DNA from: Candidatus Gastranaerophilales bacterium
GTDB taxonomy: Bacteria; Cyanobacteriota; Vampirovibrionia; Gastranaerophilales; Gastranaerophilaceae
DNA: 64,000 bases
Direction of reading: 5' to 3'
NCBI GenBank assembly: GCA_944323685.1
Contig: CALUTJ010000010.1
Location: 1-64,000, forward strand
This document shows, in pieces, positions 45,081-53,043 of this stretch; positions within the stretch are counted from its first letter, which is position 1; every line of letters begins with the position of its first letter. Both the position numbers and the translations under genes were made by a program. The notes below the pieces were generated by a model. The model had not been told where the DNA came from. It saw nothing but the letters and a program-made list of their open reading frames with translations, and made no database searches.

Positions 45081-45767
45081 TTAATGTTCCTCTTCCTGCG
45101 CTGCCATTGCAATGTATGCAGTGGACAACAGCATAAACACAAGTGCCTGTACAAAAGCAACAAACACCTCAAAAAGCATAAAGGGTAACGGCAAAATATA
45201 TGCGCACAACCCTACAAAAGTTACAATCAGCAATTCGCCGGCAAGAATGTTGGCAAAAAGTCGTAATGCCAGTGAGAAAGGTCTTACAACCATCTCTAAA
45301 AGTTCAATCAACGCCATTATTATGCCGACAGCGCTGAATTCATGTAAAAAGTATTTTAGCCCTTTAGCACGTACACCCTGATAAACATAATAAATTAAGA
45401 CCATTATTGCCATTGCTGCTGTCATATTAATATCATTCGTCGGAGAAGCAAGCTCACCGGTTTTTAAATGATACAAACGCCACGGCAATTGTCCGAGAAG
45501 GTTCGCCGTTAAAATAAACAAAAACAATGTAGCAAGAAGCGGTATATGTTTGCGTCCGTTTTTGCCTATCATCGACTCGGTCAAACCGATAAAAGCTCCC
45601 ATTATTCCTTCAGCAACCGCCTGAAGTTTAGTAGGAATAACAGAGAGTTTTCTCGTTGCAAGAAATGAAACAACAATCAAAATCCCCATTGTAATCCACA
45701 TAGTAATAATGGTATCAAGGTTAAAACTGAACTGACCGAGATGCGCAATTAAGTGACCTTCTGACAT
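45081..45767 (-). CDS. atpB: F-type ATP synthase a subunit
   Basis: A 228-residue polytopic Fo stator protein that forms the proton half-channels. The essential arginine lies in LALRLFANILAGE (R169), and the conserved membrane helices follow. It is the first gene of the cluster; GAGGATATAGATA precedes ATG 45767 and a good promoter candidate lies at 45813-45841. No atpI-like gene precedes it. Confidence 0.97.
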   Translation of the reverse strand: MSEGHLIAHLGQFSFNLDTIITMWITMGILIVVSFLATRKLSVIPTKLQAVAEGIMGAFIGLTESMIGKNGRKHIPLLATLFLFILTANLLGQLPWRLYHLKTGELASPTNDINMTAAMAIMVLIYYVYQGVRAKGLKYFLHEFSAVGIIMALIELLEMVVRPFSLALRLFANILAGELLIVTFVGLCAYILPLPFMLFEVFVAFVQALVFMLLSTAYIAMAAQEEEH

Positions 45768-45812
45768 TATCTATATCCTCTATAAATAAATTAACCTTTC
45801 GGCTACTTATGT

Positions 45813-45841
45813 AATATATCACGATTGTAATTCAAATTCAA
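45813..45841 (-). promoter_or_regulatory. Candidate sigma-70 promoter of the atp cluster
   Basis: On the minus strand TTGAAT (45841-45836), 17 bases, then TATATT (45818-45813), about 46 bases before the atpB start and inside the short gap after the acetyltransferase-like gene. Match and spacing are good; there is no experimental support. Confidence 0.5.
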
Positions 45842-45852
45842 ACAGAAAAAAT

Positions 45853-46299
45853 TTATCTTTTTATATATTTAATAAATTTTGCCGGATTACCGGCTACAAT
45901 GCTGTTGGCTTCCACATCTTTTAAAACAACAGAACCAGCCCCTATAACAGAATTATCACCTATCGTCACGCCGCCAATGATTACACTGTTTGCATAAATA
46001 GTAACATTATTACCGATTACTGGTACATCTGACTTTATTTTTTCATTATACTTTCCCTTGCCTATTGTTACATTTTGATAAATAGTGCAGTTTTTGCCGA
46101 TAGTTGCAAACTGGTTTATAACAATACCCACAGGATGAGGGAAATAGGTATTTTGTTCTTTTATACGTTCAAAACGAGGAATGCAGCACGAGTCTTCAAT
46201 CTGGTTGACAAGCGGATATTGAAAGGTCAACTTTATTCCAAAAAGCTTTAGAATTATATGAGCATTTTCTTTGTAAAAGGCAAATAAATTTTTTAGCAT
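45853..46299 (-). CDS. Serine-acetyltransferase-like hexapeptide-repeat acyltransferase
   Basis: A 148-residue left-handed beta-helix acyltransferase. HPVGIVINQFATIGKNCTIYQNVTIG and the C-terminal NSVIGAGSVVLKDVEANSIVAGNPAK match serine O-acetyltransferase and related sugar O-acetyltransferases; the catalytic-type His is in HPVGIVI. It lacks the long N-terminal helical domain of full CysE. Its first residues (FAFYKENAHIILKLFGIKLTF) loosely resemble the IFSxKN...LGIK module of the glycosyltransferases at 52-63 kb, so a polysaccharide-acetylating role is also possible. It is divergent from the XRE regulator. Confidence 0.8.
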   Translation of the reverse strand: MLKNLFAFYKENAHIILKLFGIKLTFQYPLVNQIEDSCCIPRFERIKEQNTYFPHPVGIVINQFATIGKNCTIYQNVTIGKGKYNEKIKSDVPVIGNNVTIYANSVIIGGVTIGDNSVIGAGSVVLKDVEANSIVAGNPAKFIKYIKR

Positions 46300-46403
46300 A
46301 AATCTTTTTCTGTAATCTTATTAAAGCTAAATGATAGTGATATATGATTTTAACAAGCAAGGTTTTGAATAAATTATATCTTATTAAGATTATTTTTTCA
46401 ATA

Positions 46404-46413
46404 GAACTAGTTC
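46404..46413. promoter_or_regulatory. 10-bp palindrome upstream of the XRE gene
   Basis: GAACTAGTTC is a perfect palindrome about 50 bases before the regulator start, inside the 164-bp divergent gap. It could be an operator for the regulator itself. It is short and occurs once, so support is slight. Confidence 0.25.
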
Positions 46414-46463
46414 CAACAAAATCTTTATTTAAAAATTTTTAAAGATTATTCTTATATTAATTT

Positions 46464-46781
46464 ATGGGAACAGTAGCTAAAAAACTCGGTTTAAGAATAA
46501 AAGAACTGCGTGAAAACAGAAAACTCACGCAATTTATGCTTGCGGAAACAATAAATATGGAGCCTACAAATCTTTCCAAAATAGAAAGAGGAGTACAAAT
46601 CCCAAAAGAAGAAAGCCTTATCAAAATTGCAGAAGCATTAAACGTACAAATAAAAGATTTATTTGATTATGAGCATTTTGAAGATAAAAGTGTTCTGATA
46701 ACAAAAATTATTGAGATATTAAAAAATTCCGACCCTAAAACAGTTAAAAATATTTATAAAATTTTAATAAATATTCAATAA
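46464..46781 (+). CDS. XRE-family helix-turn-helix transcriptional regulator
   Basis: A 105-residue protein. Residues about 8-63 are a Cro/C1-type HTH (LRIKELRENRKLTQFMLAE...NLSKIERGVQIPKEESLIKIA), followed by a short helical tail probably used for dimerisation. It is transcribed away from the acetyltransferase-like gene and ends in a strong terminator. No phage genes are nearby, so it may be a chromosomal regulator; targets are unknown. Confidence 0.88.
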   Translation: MGTVAKKLGLRIKELRENRKLTQFMLAETINMEPTNLSKIERGVQIPKEESLIKIAEALNVQIKDLFDYEHFEDKSVLITKIIEILKNSDPKTVKNIYKILINIQ

Positions 46782-46808
46782 AAAAATCCCGACTACTCGG
46801 GATTTTTT
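46781..46808. terminator. Bidirectional rho-independent terminator
   Basis: Twelve-base arms (AAAAAATCCCGA / TCGGGATTTTTT) with a CTAC loop sit between the convergent XRE gene and rpmB. A and T runs on both sides allow termination in either direction. Confidence 0.92.
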
Positions 46809-46829
46809 ATCAAACTAATTCAAAAGCAA

Positions 46830-47021
46830 TTACACAGCTCTGTGGACTTTGCCTGCTCTGATGCAGGAAGTGCAAACATCTATTCTTTGAACAGTGCCGT
46901 TGTTGTTAACTTTTACAGATTGAAGGTTGACTTCCTGTCTGTGCACATGTTGTTTATTAGAAAAAGATCTTTTAGCTGCTTTAAGCTTTGTCTTTCCGCA
47001 TATTGCGCATTGTTTTGCCAT
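46830..47021 (-). CDS. rpmB: 50S ribosomal protein L28
   Basis: A 63-residue basic protein of the large ribosomal subunit. The start MAKQCAICGKTK and the later VNLQSVKV...IDVCTSCIRAGKVHRAV are typical. It keeps both cysteine pairs (C5/C8 and C50/C53), so it is the zinc-binding form. It is single and faces a terminator. Confidence 0.96.
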   Translation of the reverse strand: MAKQCAICGKTKLKAAKRSFSNKQHVHRQEVNLQSVKVNNNGTVQRIDVCTSCIRAGKVHRAV

Positions 47022-47116
47022 TTTTATATTCCTTTCAAAGATTAGTTTCTTATTTTACACTACTTTAAACATACTCGGATATCAAGTAGGGGCAGAAAAA
47101 AACTTAACAAAATTAA

Positions 47117-47827
47117 CTAAGAGATTAAATCCTTCATATCTTTAACGGCTTTTTCCAAACCGTCAAACACGGCATGAGCAATGATATTGTGTCCGATGTT
47201 AAGCTCAATAAGCTGCGGGATGGATTTCATCCTGTGAACATTTTCATAAGTCAGCCCGTGACCTGCGTTAACCTTAAGCCCGAGTCTTTGAGCAAGCTCA
47301 GCAGCTTCTTTAAGGTTATCAAACTCAAGTTCTTCATTTTCTCTGCCAAAAGCCTCGGAATATCTGCCGGTATGCAGTTCAATAAACTGGGCGCCTGTTT
47401 TAGAGGCAGCCTGAACCTGATTTTTATCCGGATCAATAAACAAACTTACAACAATCCCAGCGTCAACCAGAGGTTTTACAAAATCACTGACAAACTCCAC
47501 TCTGGAAGCAACATCAAGACCGCCTTCCGTTGTCACTTCTTCTCTTTTTTCAGGCACAAGGCAGACATTTTGAGGAAGAACATCGAGCGCTATTTTTTGC
47601 ATTTCGTCAGTCAAAGCCATTTCAAGATTTAATCTCGTTTTAAGAATTTTCTTTAATTCATAAACATCGTTATCTCTTGTGTGGCGTCTGTCTTCCCTCA
47701 AATGCACGGTGATTCCGTCCGCGCCGGCTTTTTCACAAACAAGCGCCGCCTGAATCAGATTCGGCTCCAGTCCGCCGCGTGCGTTTCTTAAAGTTGCAAT
47801 ATGATCAATATTTACACCTAATAACAT
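47117..47827 (-). CDS. pdxJ: Pyridoxine 5'-phosphate synthase
   Basis: A 236-residue TIM-barrel enzyme that condenses 1-deoxy-xylulose 5-phosphate with 3-amino-2-oxopropyl phosphate to give pyridoxine 5'-phosphate, the last ring-forming step of DXP-dependent vitamin B6 synthesis. Signatures are GVNIDHIATLRNARGG, GITVHLREDRRH and the C-terminal HGLTYENV and ELNIGHNIIAHAVF. Length is normal. Other B6 genes are not adjacent. A copy of the dispersed repeat lies upstream. Confidence 0.97.
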   Translation of the reverse strand: MLLGVNIDHIATLRNARGGLEPNLIQAALVCEKAGADGITVHLREDRRHTRDNDVYELKKILKTRLNLEMALTDEMQKIALDVLPQNVCLVPEKREEVTTEGGLDVASRVEFVSDFVKPLVDAGIVVSLFIDPDKNQVQAASKTGAQFIELHTGRYSEAFGRENEELEFDNLKEAAELAQRLGLKVNAGHGLTYENVHRMKSIPQLIELNIGHNIIAHAVFDGLEKAVKDMKDLIS

Positions 47828-47917
47828 TTGTTAAATCCTCAGTTTGTTTCGACACGCTTAGTATACTCCAAAATGTGCATAAAATTAAGCAATTTTTATT
47901 AAGATTATATTAAGTTT

Positions 47918-48094
47918 GTCCGAGAAAAATTCGTGATAAGGAGCAAAGCAACGTGAACGAATTTTTGGAGTGTCACATTGTTCACATAGTGAAGCCATTT
48001 TTCAGGCTTCACCACAGTTCAGCCGAAAAAGAAGGTAAAGGTGAGCAGTGACGGCTCAAAGGCTCGAGGCGGCAACTGCGGCACTAGATTAGAT
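47918..48094 (+). repeat. Full copy of the ~177-bp dispersed repeat
   Basis: It begins GTCCGAGAAAAATTCGTGAT and ends CACTAGATTAGA, nearly identical to the copy at 4833-5008. It lies between pdxJ and the isomerase gene, in opposite orientation to the copy on the isomerase gene's other side (49602-49777). Confidence 0.9.
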
Positions 48095-48123
48095 TACACA
48101 GACCACAGCCGCTCCGGCATAAA

Positions 48124-49539
48124 TTAAGAATTTAATATTTTATTAACTTCTTTCTTATATATATTTACATGCGGCTGCAGCACTTCGGGCAAAGCATGTG
48201 TGATATCCGGTTTATTGTTTGCATTTTGAAGTGATCTGAGAAACATGCCGGTGTAAATTGTTTCAAAGTGCTTAAGTTCAACAAACTCGGCAATTGCTTC
48301 CGGAGATAGTTCTTTCAATTGCAGAAGGGAAACCGGATGGCGTTCTTTATATGCAGTCAAACTTCCGTTCAAAAGCGCATTATAAGCTTTGTAGCCAGCG
48401 GTGTTGTTGTTTTTTACCGCGTTAAAAGTATAGAAAGAATTTATATTACCCTCATCAAGATCACTTTCGGTGGAATTATGCAAAAATGCAGGGCCGATTA
48501 AATCACCCGAAGCTTTATAAAGTGATTTATGGGATTCTTTTTTAAGCTGTGTATTCCAAAGAGCTGCTCCTTCAAACCTGTCGCCAAAATAGTAATCATA
48601 CTGGTTTGTTTTCCCTGAAATTACACACCGGGTATTAAAAGCAGCCCTTTGCAATGCCGGATTTGAATTTATATCCGGATTAAGGAAGTTTTTTTGCGCT
48701 TTTATCGAAGAGGACAAAAGTTTTTTCATATCTTCTTTAGGCAAACCGCAATAAGCCAGCGCCACGAGGGTATGATCATCAAAAGCGCCGAATCTTCCGC
48801 CGCAGCCGTCGTGAATAATTCCGCATTTATAGCCTTTTTCGTTGGCAAGTTTGCGTAATTTGCTTTTATTCTCATCTTTATCGGTTATACAGACATAATT
48901 TTTAAAATCGTCTCCCAGCACTTTACGCACGTATTCAAAATCACAAGAAGGCTCCAGTGTTGTACCCGATTTTGACGCAACCATTACCGCTGCATTGGAT
49001 TTGTCGCCGAGTTTTTTCAAAAAGGCTTCTTCATCCTCGGGGGTCACAGATGACAAAAAAACAGCTTTATCCAAAAGTCCGAACAAAGACAGCATGTTTT
49101 CTATCGTATGTTTAGAACCGCCTATCCCTATTATACCGAGCTTGCCGGTTTCTTTTCCCTCATTATTTTTTAAAGAATCAGCAAGCGAATAAATCTCATC
49201 CACCCTTTTTAACTGTGTTTGCGGCAGCTCTTCTATCCAGCTGAGTTCCTGATTGGGTTCGTGTTCTCTTGTTTGTAACTCAATTGCCGCCTGTTGCGCA
49301 AGTTTTGCATACTTTTGAAGCATCTGCGCAAAAGTTTCTTCGGGGATATTAAAGTAACTTATTTGCAAATTTTGCGGTTTGCTTATGTTATTCATATAAG
49401 CAACCAGTGTCGGAACGGGAACGGCAGCATGGTTTTCTGCGGAAACCGGACGGTCTGCTTTTGATTCTTCCAAGGAGGATTTGAATACAGGCCCTCGATT
49501 ATTTTTATTAAAAGAAATACTCGTCAACTGATTTATCAT
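48124..49539 (-). CDS. pgi: Divergent glucose-6-phosphate isomerase
   Basis: A 471-residue enzyme expected to interconvert glucose 6-phosphate and fructose 6-phosphate. The SIS-type sugar-phosphate domains are visible: GIIGIGGSKHTIENMLSLFG near residue 142, VASKSGTTLEPSCDFEYVRK, and GGRFGAFDDHTLVALAYCGL, which corresponds to the conserved GGRFS region. KESHKSLYKASGDLIGPAFLHNSTES lies in the active-site region. The N-terminal about 55 residues are an unusual low-complexity extension (SISFNKNNRGPVFKSSLEES) that resembles the SFKG leaders of other proteins here. The gene is bracketed by inverted copies of the dispersed repeat. Confidence 0.82.
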   Translation of the reverse strand: MINQLTSISFNKNNRGPVFKSSLEESKADRPVSAENHAAVPVPTLVAYMNNISKPQNLQISYFNIPEETFAQMLQKYAKLAQQAAIELQTREHEPNQELSWIEELPQTQLKRVDEIYSLADSLKNNEGKETGKLGIIGIGGSKHTIENMLSLFGLLDKAVFLSSVTPEDEEAFLKKLGDKSNAAVMVASKSGTTLEPSCDFEYVRKVLGDDFKNYVCITDKDENKSKLRKLANEKGYKCGIIHDGCGGRFGAFDDHTLVALAYCGLPKEDMKKLLSSSIKAQKNFLNPDINSNPALQRAAFNTRCVISGKTNQYDYYFGDRFEGAALWNTQLKKESHKSLYKASGDLIGPAFLHNSTESDLDEGNINSFYTFNAVKNNNTAGYKAYNALLNGSLTAYKERHPVSLLQLKELSPEAIAEFVELKHFETIYTGMFLRSLQNANNKPDITHALPEVLQPHVNIYKKEVNKILNS

Positions 49540-49601
49540 ATTTTATTAATACCCGTAAAAAAAATTTTTTGCGCACAGGTATCAAAGAATTGCCGCTGAA
49601 T

Positions 49602-49777
49602 TCTAATCTAGTGTCGCAGTTGCCGCCTCGAGCCTTCGAGCCGTCACTGCTTACCTTTGCCTTCTTTTTCGGCTGAACTGTGGTGAAGCCTGAAAAATGG
49701 CTTCACTATGTGAACAATGGGACACTCCAAAAATTCGTTCACGTCGCTTTACTCCTTATCACGAATTTTTCTCGGAC
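49602..49777 (-). repeat. Full copy of the ~177-bp dispersed repeat (inverted)
   Basis: A reverse-oriented copy beginning (on the plus strand) TCTAATCTAGTGTCGCAGTT and ending TTTTTCTCGGAC. It lies between the isomerase start and the metW stop. It forms inverted pairs with both the copy at 47918 and the copy at 51597. Confidence 0.9.
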
Positions 49778-49780
49778 AAA

Positions 49781-50395
49781 TTATCTTTCTATGACAAACA
49801 GGGCTTCCTCGCACAAAAGGTTGGTTAAAACTTGATTAAACGGATTTTTACTTATTTTACCGCGCTTTATATAAACAGATTTTGTTATTTTTATATTTCT
49901 CTCTTTGCAAAACTCAAAAAAGTCCGCTACCGTCAACAGGTGGATATTAGGAGTATCATACCAGTGGAAGCTAAGCAGCCTGGACTTTGGCATTTTGCCT
50001 TTAAAAAACAGATAAAACCTCACACGCCAGTATCCGAAATTAGGAAAGCTTACCACTACTTTTTTACCTGAGCGCAGCATTTCATCTATTACATAATCAG
50101 GTTTTTCGGTTGTTTGAAGAGTTTGATTCAAAATAACATAGTCAAACTCTTTATCACCGAACTCTTTTAGACCTTCATCAATATCTCCCTGAACAATGGA
50201 AAGCCCTTTTTGAATACTTTCTATAACGTTATTTTGATTTATGTCGACCCCGAGACCGCTGCATTGCTTTTCTTCAACAAGCATTTTTAGTAAAGTACCG
50301 TTGCCGCAGCCCAAATCCAGAACCTTTGAGCCTTGTTCGATTATATTTGTAATAACGGTATAGTTTAAATGCAAAGAGTCTGACGCCTTACGCAT
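49781..50395 (-). CDS. metW: Methionine biosynthesis protein MetW
   Basis: A 204-residue class I methyltransferase-fold protein (VLDLGCGNGTLLKML, GVDINQNNV, DYVILNQTLQTTEKPD, FPNFGYWRVRFYLFFKGKMP) that matches MetW closely. MetW works with MetX in homoserine acylation in several bacteria. Its start overlaps the metX stop by eight bases, so the two are translationally coupled. Confidence 0.95.
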   Translation of the reverse strand: MRKASDSLHLNYTVITNIIEQGSKVLDLGCGNGTLLKMLVEEKQCSGLGVDINQNNVIESIQKGLSIVQGDIDEGLKEFGDKEFDYVILNQTLQTTEKPDYVIDEMLRSGKKVVVSFPNFGYWRVRFYLFFKGKMPKSRLLSFHWYDTPNIHLLTVADFFEFCKERNIKITKSVYIKRGKISKNPFNQVLTNLLCEEALFVIER

Positions 50396-51521
50396 TGTCT
50401 TCTCCTTTCGAAAGGAAACTTTTTACTATTTTTGTCTGAGTTTCAAACTCCAATAAAAACGCGTCATGCCCGCAGGGGGACTCTATCTCGCAAAAAGACA
50501 CATCTTTGCCTGCTTTTATAAGAGCCTGCACTATTTCTTTTGACTGTGATGTCGGAAAAAGCCAATCCGAAGTAAAAGACATAACAAGAAAACGTGAATT
50601 TGTTTTTTCGAAAGCAGCTTTTAAAGAACCATGTTTTTGTGCAAGGTCAAAATAATCAACTGCCTTTGTAATATACAGATAGCTGTTGGCATCGAATCTA
50701 TCCACAAACGTCTTACCCTGATGTTCAAGATAACTTTCCACCTGAAAATCTATGTTGAAATCAAAATTGGGTTTGTCGCTGTATTGAAAGCGTCTTCCGA
50801 ATTTTTTGTGCATTGCCTCTTCGCAAAGATATGTAATATGCCCGACCATACGGGCAATAGCAAGCCCTTTTTCCGGCTGTTTTTCTTCACCGTAATAATT
50901 ACCGTTGTTAAAGTAAGGGTCAGAAAGTATAGCGTTACGCCCGACCGCATTAAAAGCAATCCCCTGTGCATTCAGCCTGCTTGTAGAAGCAATTATTATC
51001 ACTGAATCAACCATATCGGCATTTGTTATAGACCATTCCAGCGCCTGCATTCCGCCCATAGAACCGCCCGCAACAATAAGCTTTTTTACGCCCAGAAACT
51101 CTACCAGCTTTTTTTGGACTTTAACCGCATCTTCAATCGTAATAACCGGAAAATCCAAAGCGTACGGCTTTTGAGTCTCAGGATTTATAGAACACGGGCC
51201 GGTAGTCCCCGAACAACCGCCGAGCATATTGGAAGAGATGACAAAATATTTATCCGTATCAAAAGCTTTTCCGGGGCCGACCATGTCATCCCACCAGCCG
51301 CGTTTTTTATCATTCTCATCGTGATAACCGGCAGCATGTGCGTCACCTGTCAAAGCGTGCAGCAGCAAAATTGCGTTATCTTTATCATCGTTCAGTGTGC
51401 CGTAAGTTTCGTAAGCAACCTGTATAGGGCCAAATTCTTTCCCTGACTCCAAAAGGATTTTGTCTTCTATATTAAAATATTTTGTCTGTGTTAAACCAAC
51501 TGAATTTGATGTTTTTGGCAC
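50388..51521 (-). CDS. metX: Homoserine O-acetyltransferase
   Basis: A 377-residue alpha/beta-hydrolase enzyme that acetylates (or succinylates) homoserine, the first committed step of methionine synthesis. The nucleophile elbow is GGSMGGMQALEW (S154); the triad Asp is in SFTSDWLFPTSQS and the His in CGHDAFLLE. HALTGDAHAAG and NMLGGCSGTTGP are typical of MetX. Acyl-donor specificity cannot be read safely. It is first in a metX-metW pair. Confidence 0.96.
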   Translation of the reverse strand: MPKTSNSVGLTQTKYFNIEDKILLESGKEFGPIQVAYETYGTLNDDKDNAILLLHALTGDAHAAGYHDENDKKRGWWDDMVGPGKAFDTDKYFVISSNMLGGCSGTTGPCSINPETQKPYALDFPVITIEDAVKVQKKLVEFLGVKKLIVAGGSMGGMQALEWSITNADMVDSVIIIASTSRLNAQGIAFNAVGRNAILSDPYFNNGNYYGEEKQPEKGLAIARMVGHITYLCEEAMHKKFGRRFQYSDKPNFDFNIDFQVESYLEHQGKTFVDRFDANSYLYITKAVDYFDLAQKHGSLKAAFEKTNSRFLVMSFTSDWLFPTSQSKEIVQALIKAGKDVSFCEIESPCGHDAFLLEFETQTKIVKSFLSKGEDNA

Positions 51522-51975
51522 TTATATTTCTCCGATATATTGATAATAATAACACGGCATGCTGTTTAACAGTTTAAAATTTACGGGCAAAAAATTGTCC
51601 GAGACAAATTCGTGATAAGGAGCAAAGCGATGTGAACGAATTTTTGGAGTGTCACATTGTTCACATAGTGAAGCCATTTTTCAGGCTTCACCACAGTTCA
51701 GCCGAAAAAGAAGGCAAAGGTGAGCAGTGACGGCTCGAAGGCACGAGGCGGCAACTGCGACACTAGATTAGATACAGAAGTTGCATTTTCCTTTTAACTT
51801 TTCTGAAATGTTACAAAAATGTATCACCAAATCAAACAAACACGGGTAATTTGAGCTTAATAAATGTTTATAAAAAAGAAAATATTTTTTGTGTTTGTTA
51901 TACAATCTCATGTATTGTAAACATACTTTTTTAATATTTAAGAATGTATGCAATACACAAACGGAGTGAGAGAAA
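51522..51975. other. 454-bp divergent intergenic region before the glycan cluster
   Basis: It lies between the divergent metX and first glycosyltransferase genes. It holds a full copy of the dispersed repeat (51597-51773), then about 200 very AT-rich bases that should contain the promoter of the glycan cluster. TACAAT and ATTGTA at about 51921-51940 form a small inverted repeat. I see no convincing gene. Confidence 0.6.
51597..51773 (+). repeat. Full copy of the ~177-bp dispersed repeat
   Basis: It begins GTCCGAGACAAATTCGTGAT and ends CACTAGATTAGA. One base change (GAGAAAAA to GAGACAAA) weakens its first hairpin. It lies between metX and the glycan cluster and is inverted relative to the copy on the far side of metW. 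Confidence 0.9.
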
Positions 51976-53043
51976 ATGCCTAAAATATCAGTAATTATGC
52001 CGACATACAAAGTCGAAAAATATTTCAGACAATGTATCGAAAGCGTTATCAACCAGACTTTAACTGATATTGAAATTATTCCCGTTGACGACGGTTCGCC
52101 TGACAATTGCGGTGCTATTATGGACGAATACGCGGCAAAAGACCCGCGAATAAAACCAATCCACCAGCCTAACGGCGGCTACGGCAAAGCTGTTAATGCA
52201 GGAATTGAAGCAGCAACAGGTGAATACATAGGCATTGTCGAAACAGACGACTTTATTGAGCCTGATATGTATGAAAAATTATACAATCAGGCAAAAAAGT
52301 TTGATGTAGATGTTTGCAAATGTGATTTTAACTACTATTTCGGCAACAACAAATACAAAAAATACGGAAAATTTTCTTTAGTTGCGCCGGAAGGTGAAGT
52401 TTTCACCATAAAAACAAACCCCAAAATTTTTGAATACCACGTTTCTATCTGGTCAGCCATATACAGACGCGAGTATTTAAACCAAAACAACATAAGGGTT
52501 ATTGAAACCAGAAGCGCAAGCTATCAGGATATGCCTTTTGCAGCAACAGTCTTTGCACAAGGTGCTGCTATAACGGTTTTACATGAGGCTTTAATCAACT
52601 ACAGAGCCGAAGAAGGTATGAACTCTTCCACAATCCGCACGGACGGATGGTTAAAACAAATGCCTGTTATGTGTATGGAAGCAATGAAAATATTTAAAGA
52701 AAACAACTGCTGGGAAGAAGTAAAATCCGTTGCATACAGGCAGTTTTATAATTGTTCGGTAAACATGTTTTTCCAAACAGAAACGCAATATCAAAAAGCT
52801 CACTTTGAGGAGCTGGTTAAATTGTTTGCTGACTTTGATAACAAATGCGCTTTTGGTTTTAAGAAAAAAGAACTTCGGGTAATCAATATGATACGGAAAA
52901 ATGATTTTAAACGTATGCGCAGATTCACCCAAAGATTTAAGTTCTTTTTAGCAATTAGAAAAGCCAGACAAAAATTTGTAAGTATAAGATGGAACAAGGA
53001 GGAAAAAGAAATACGTATATTCGGGAGAATTATACATGCCTAA
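51976..53043 (+). CDS. Family 2 glycosyltransferase
   Basis: A 355-residue GT-A glycosyltransferase. ISVIMPTYKVEKYFRQCIESV, VDDGSPDNCG and VETDDFIEPDM (the DxD-type metal site) are typical of family 2 enzymes that add one sugar from a nucleotide donor at the cytoplasmic membrane face. The C-terminal end, KEIRIFGRIIHA, is a short remnant-like match to the linker module of the following genes. GGAGTGAGAGAAA precedes ATG 51976. Base composition is closer to the housekeeping genes than to the next gene. It overlaps the next gene by eight bases. Confidence 0.9.
   Translation: MPKISVIMPTYKVEKYFRQCIESVINQTLTDIEIIPVDDGSPDNCGAIMDEYAAKDPRIKPIHQPNGGYGKAVNAGIEAATGEYIGIVETDDFIEPDMYEKLYNQAKKFDVDVCKCDFNYYFGNNKYKKYGKFSLVAPEGEVFTIKTNPKIFEYHVSIWSAIYRREYLNQNNIRVIETRSASYQDMPFAATVFAQGAAITVLHEALINYRAEEGMNSSTIRTDGWLKQMPVMCMEAMKIFKENNCWEEVKSVAYRQFYNCSVNMFFQTETQYQKAHFEELVKLFADFDNKCAFGFKKKELRVINMIRKNDFKRMRRFTQRFKFFLAIRKARQKFVSIRWNKEEKEIRIFGRIIHA

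Noticed and set aside
51768-52106. A 112-codon minus-strand ORF before and into the first glycosyltransferase
   Set aside because: It runs antisense into a clear GT2 coding region, and its product is an unstructured Cys/Leu-rich sequence typical of shadow frames.
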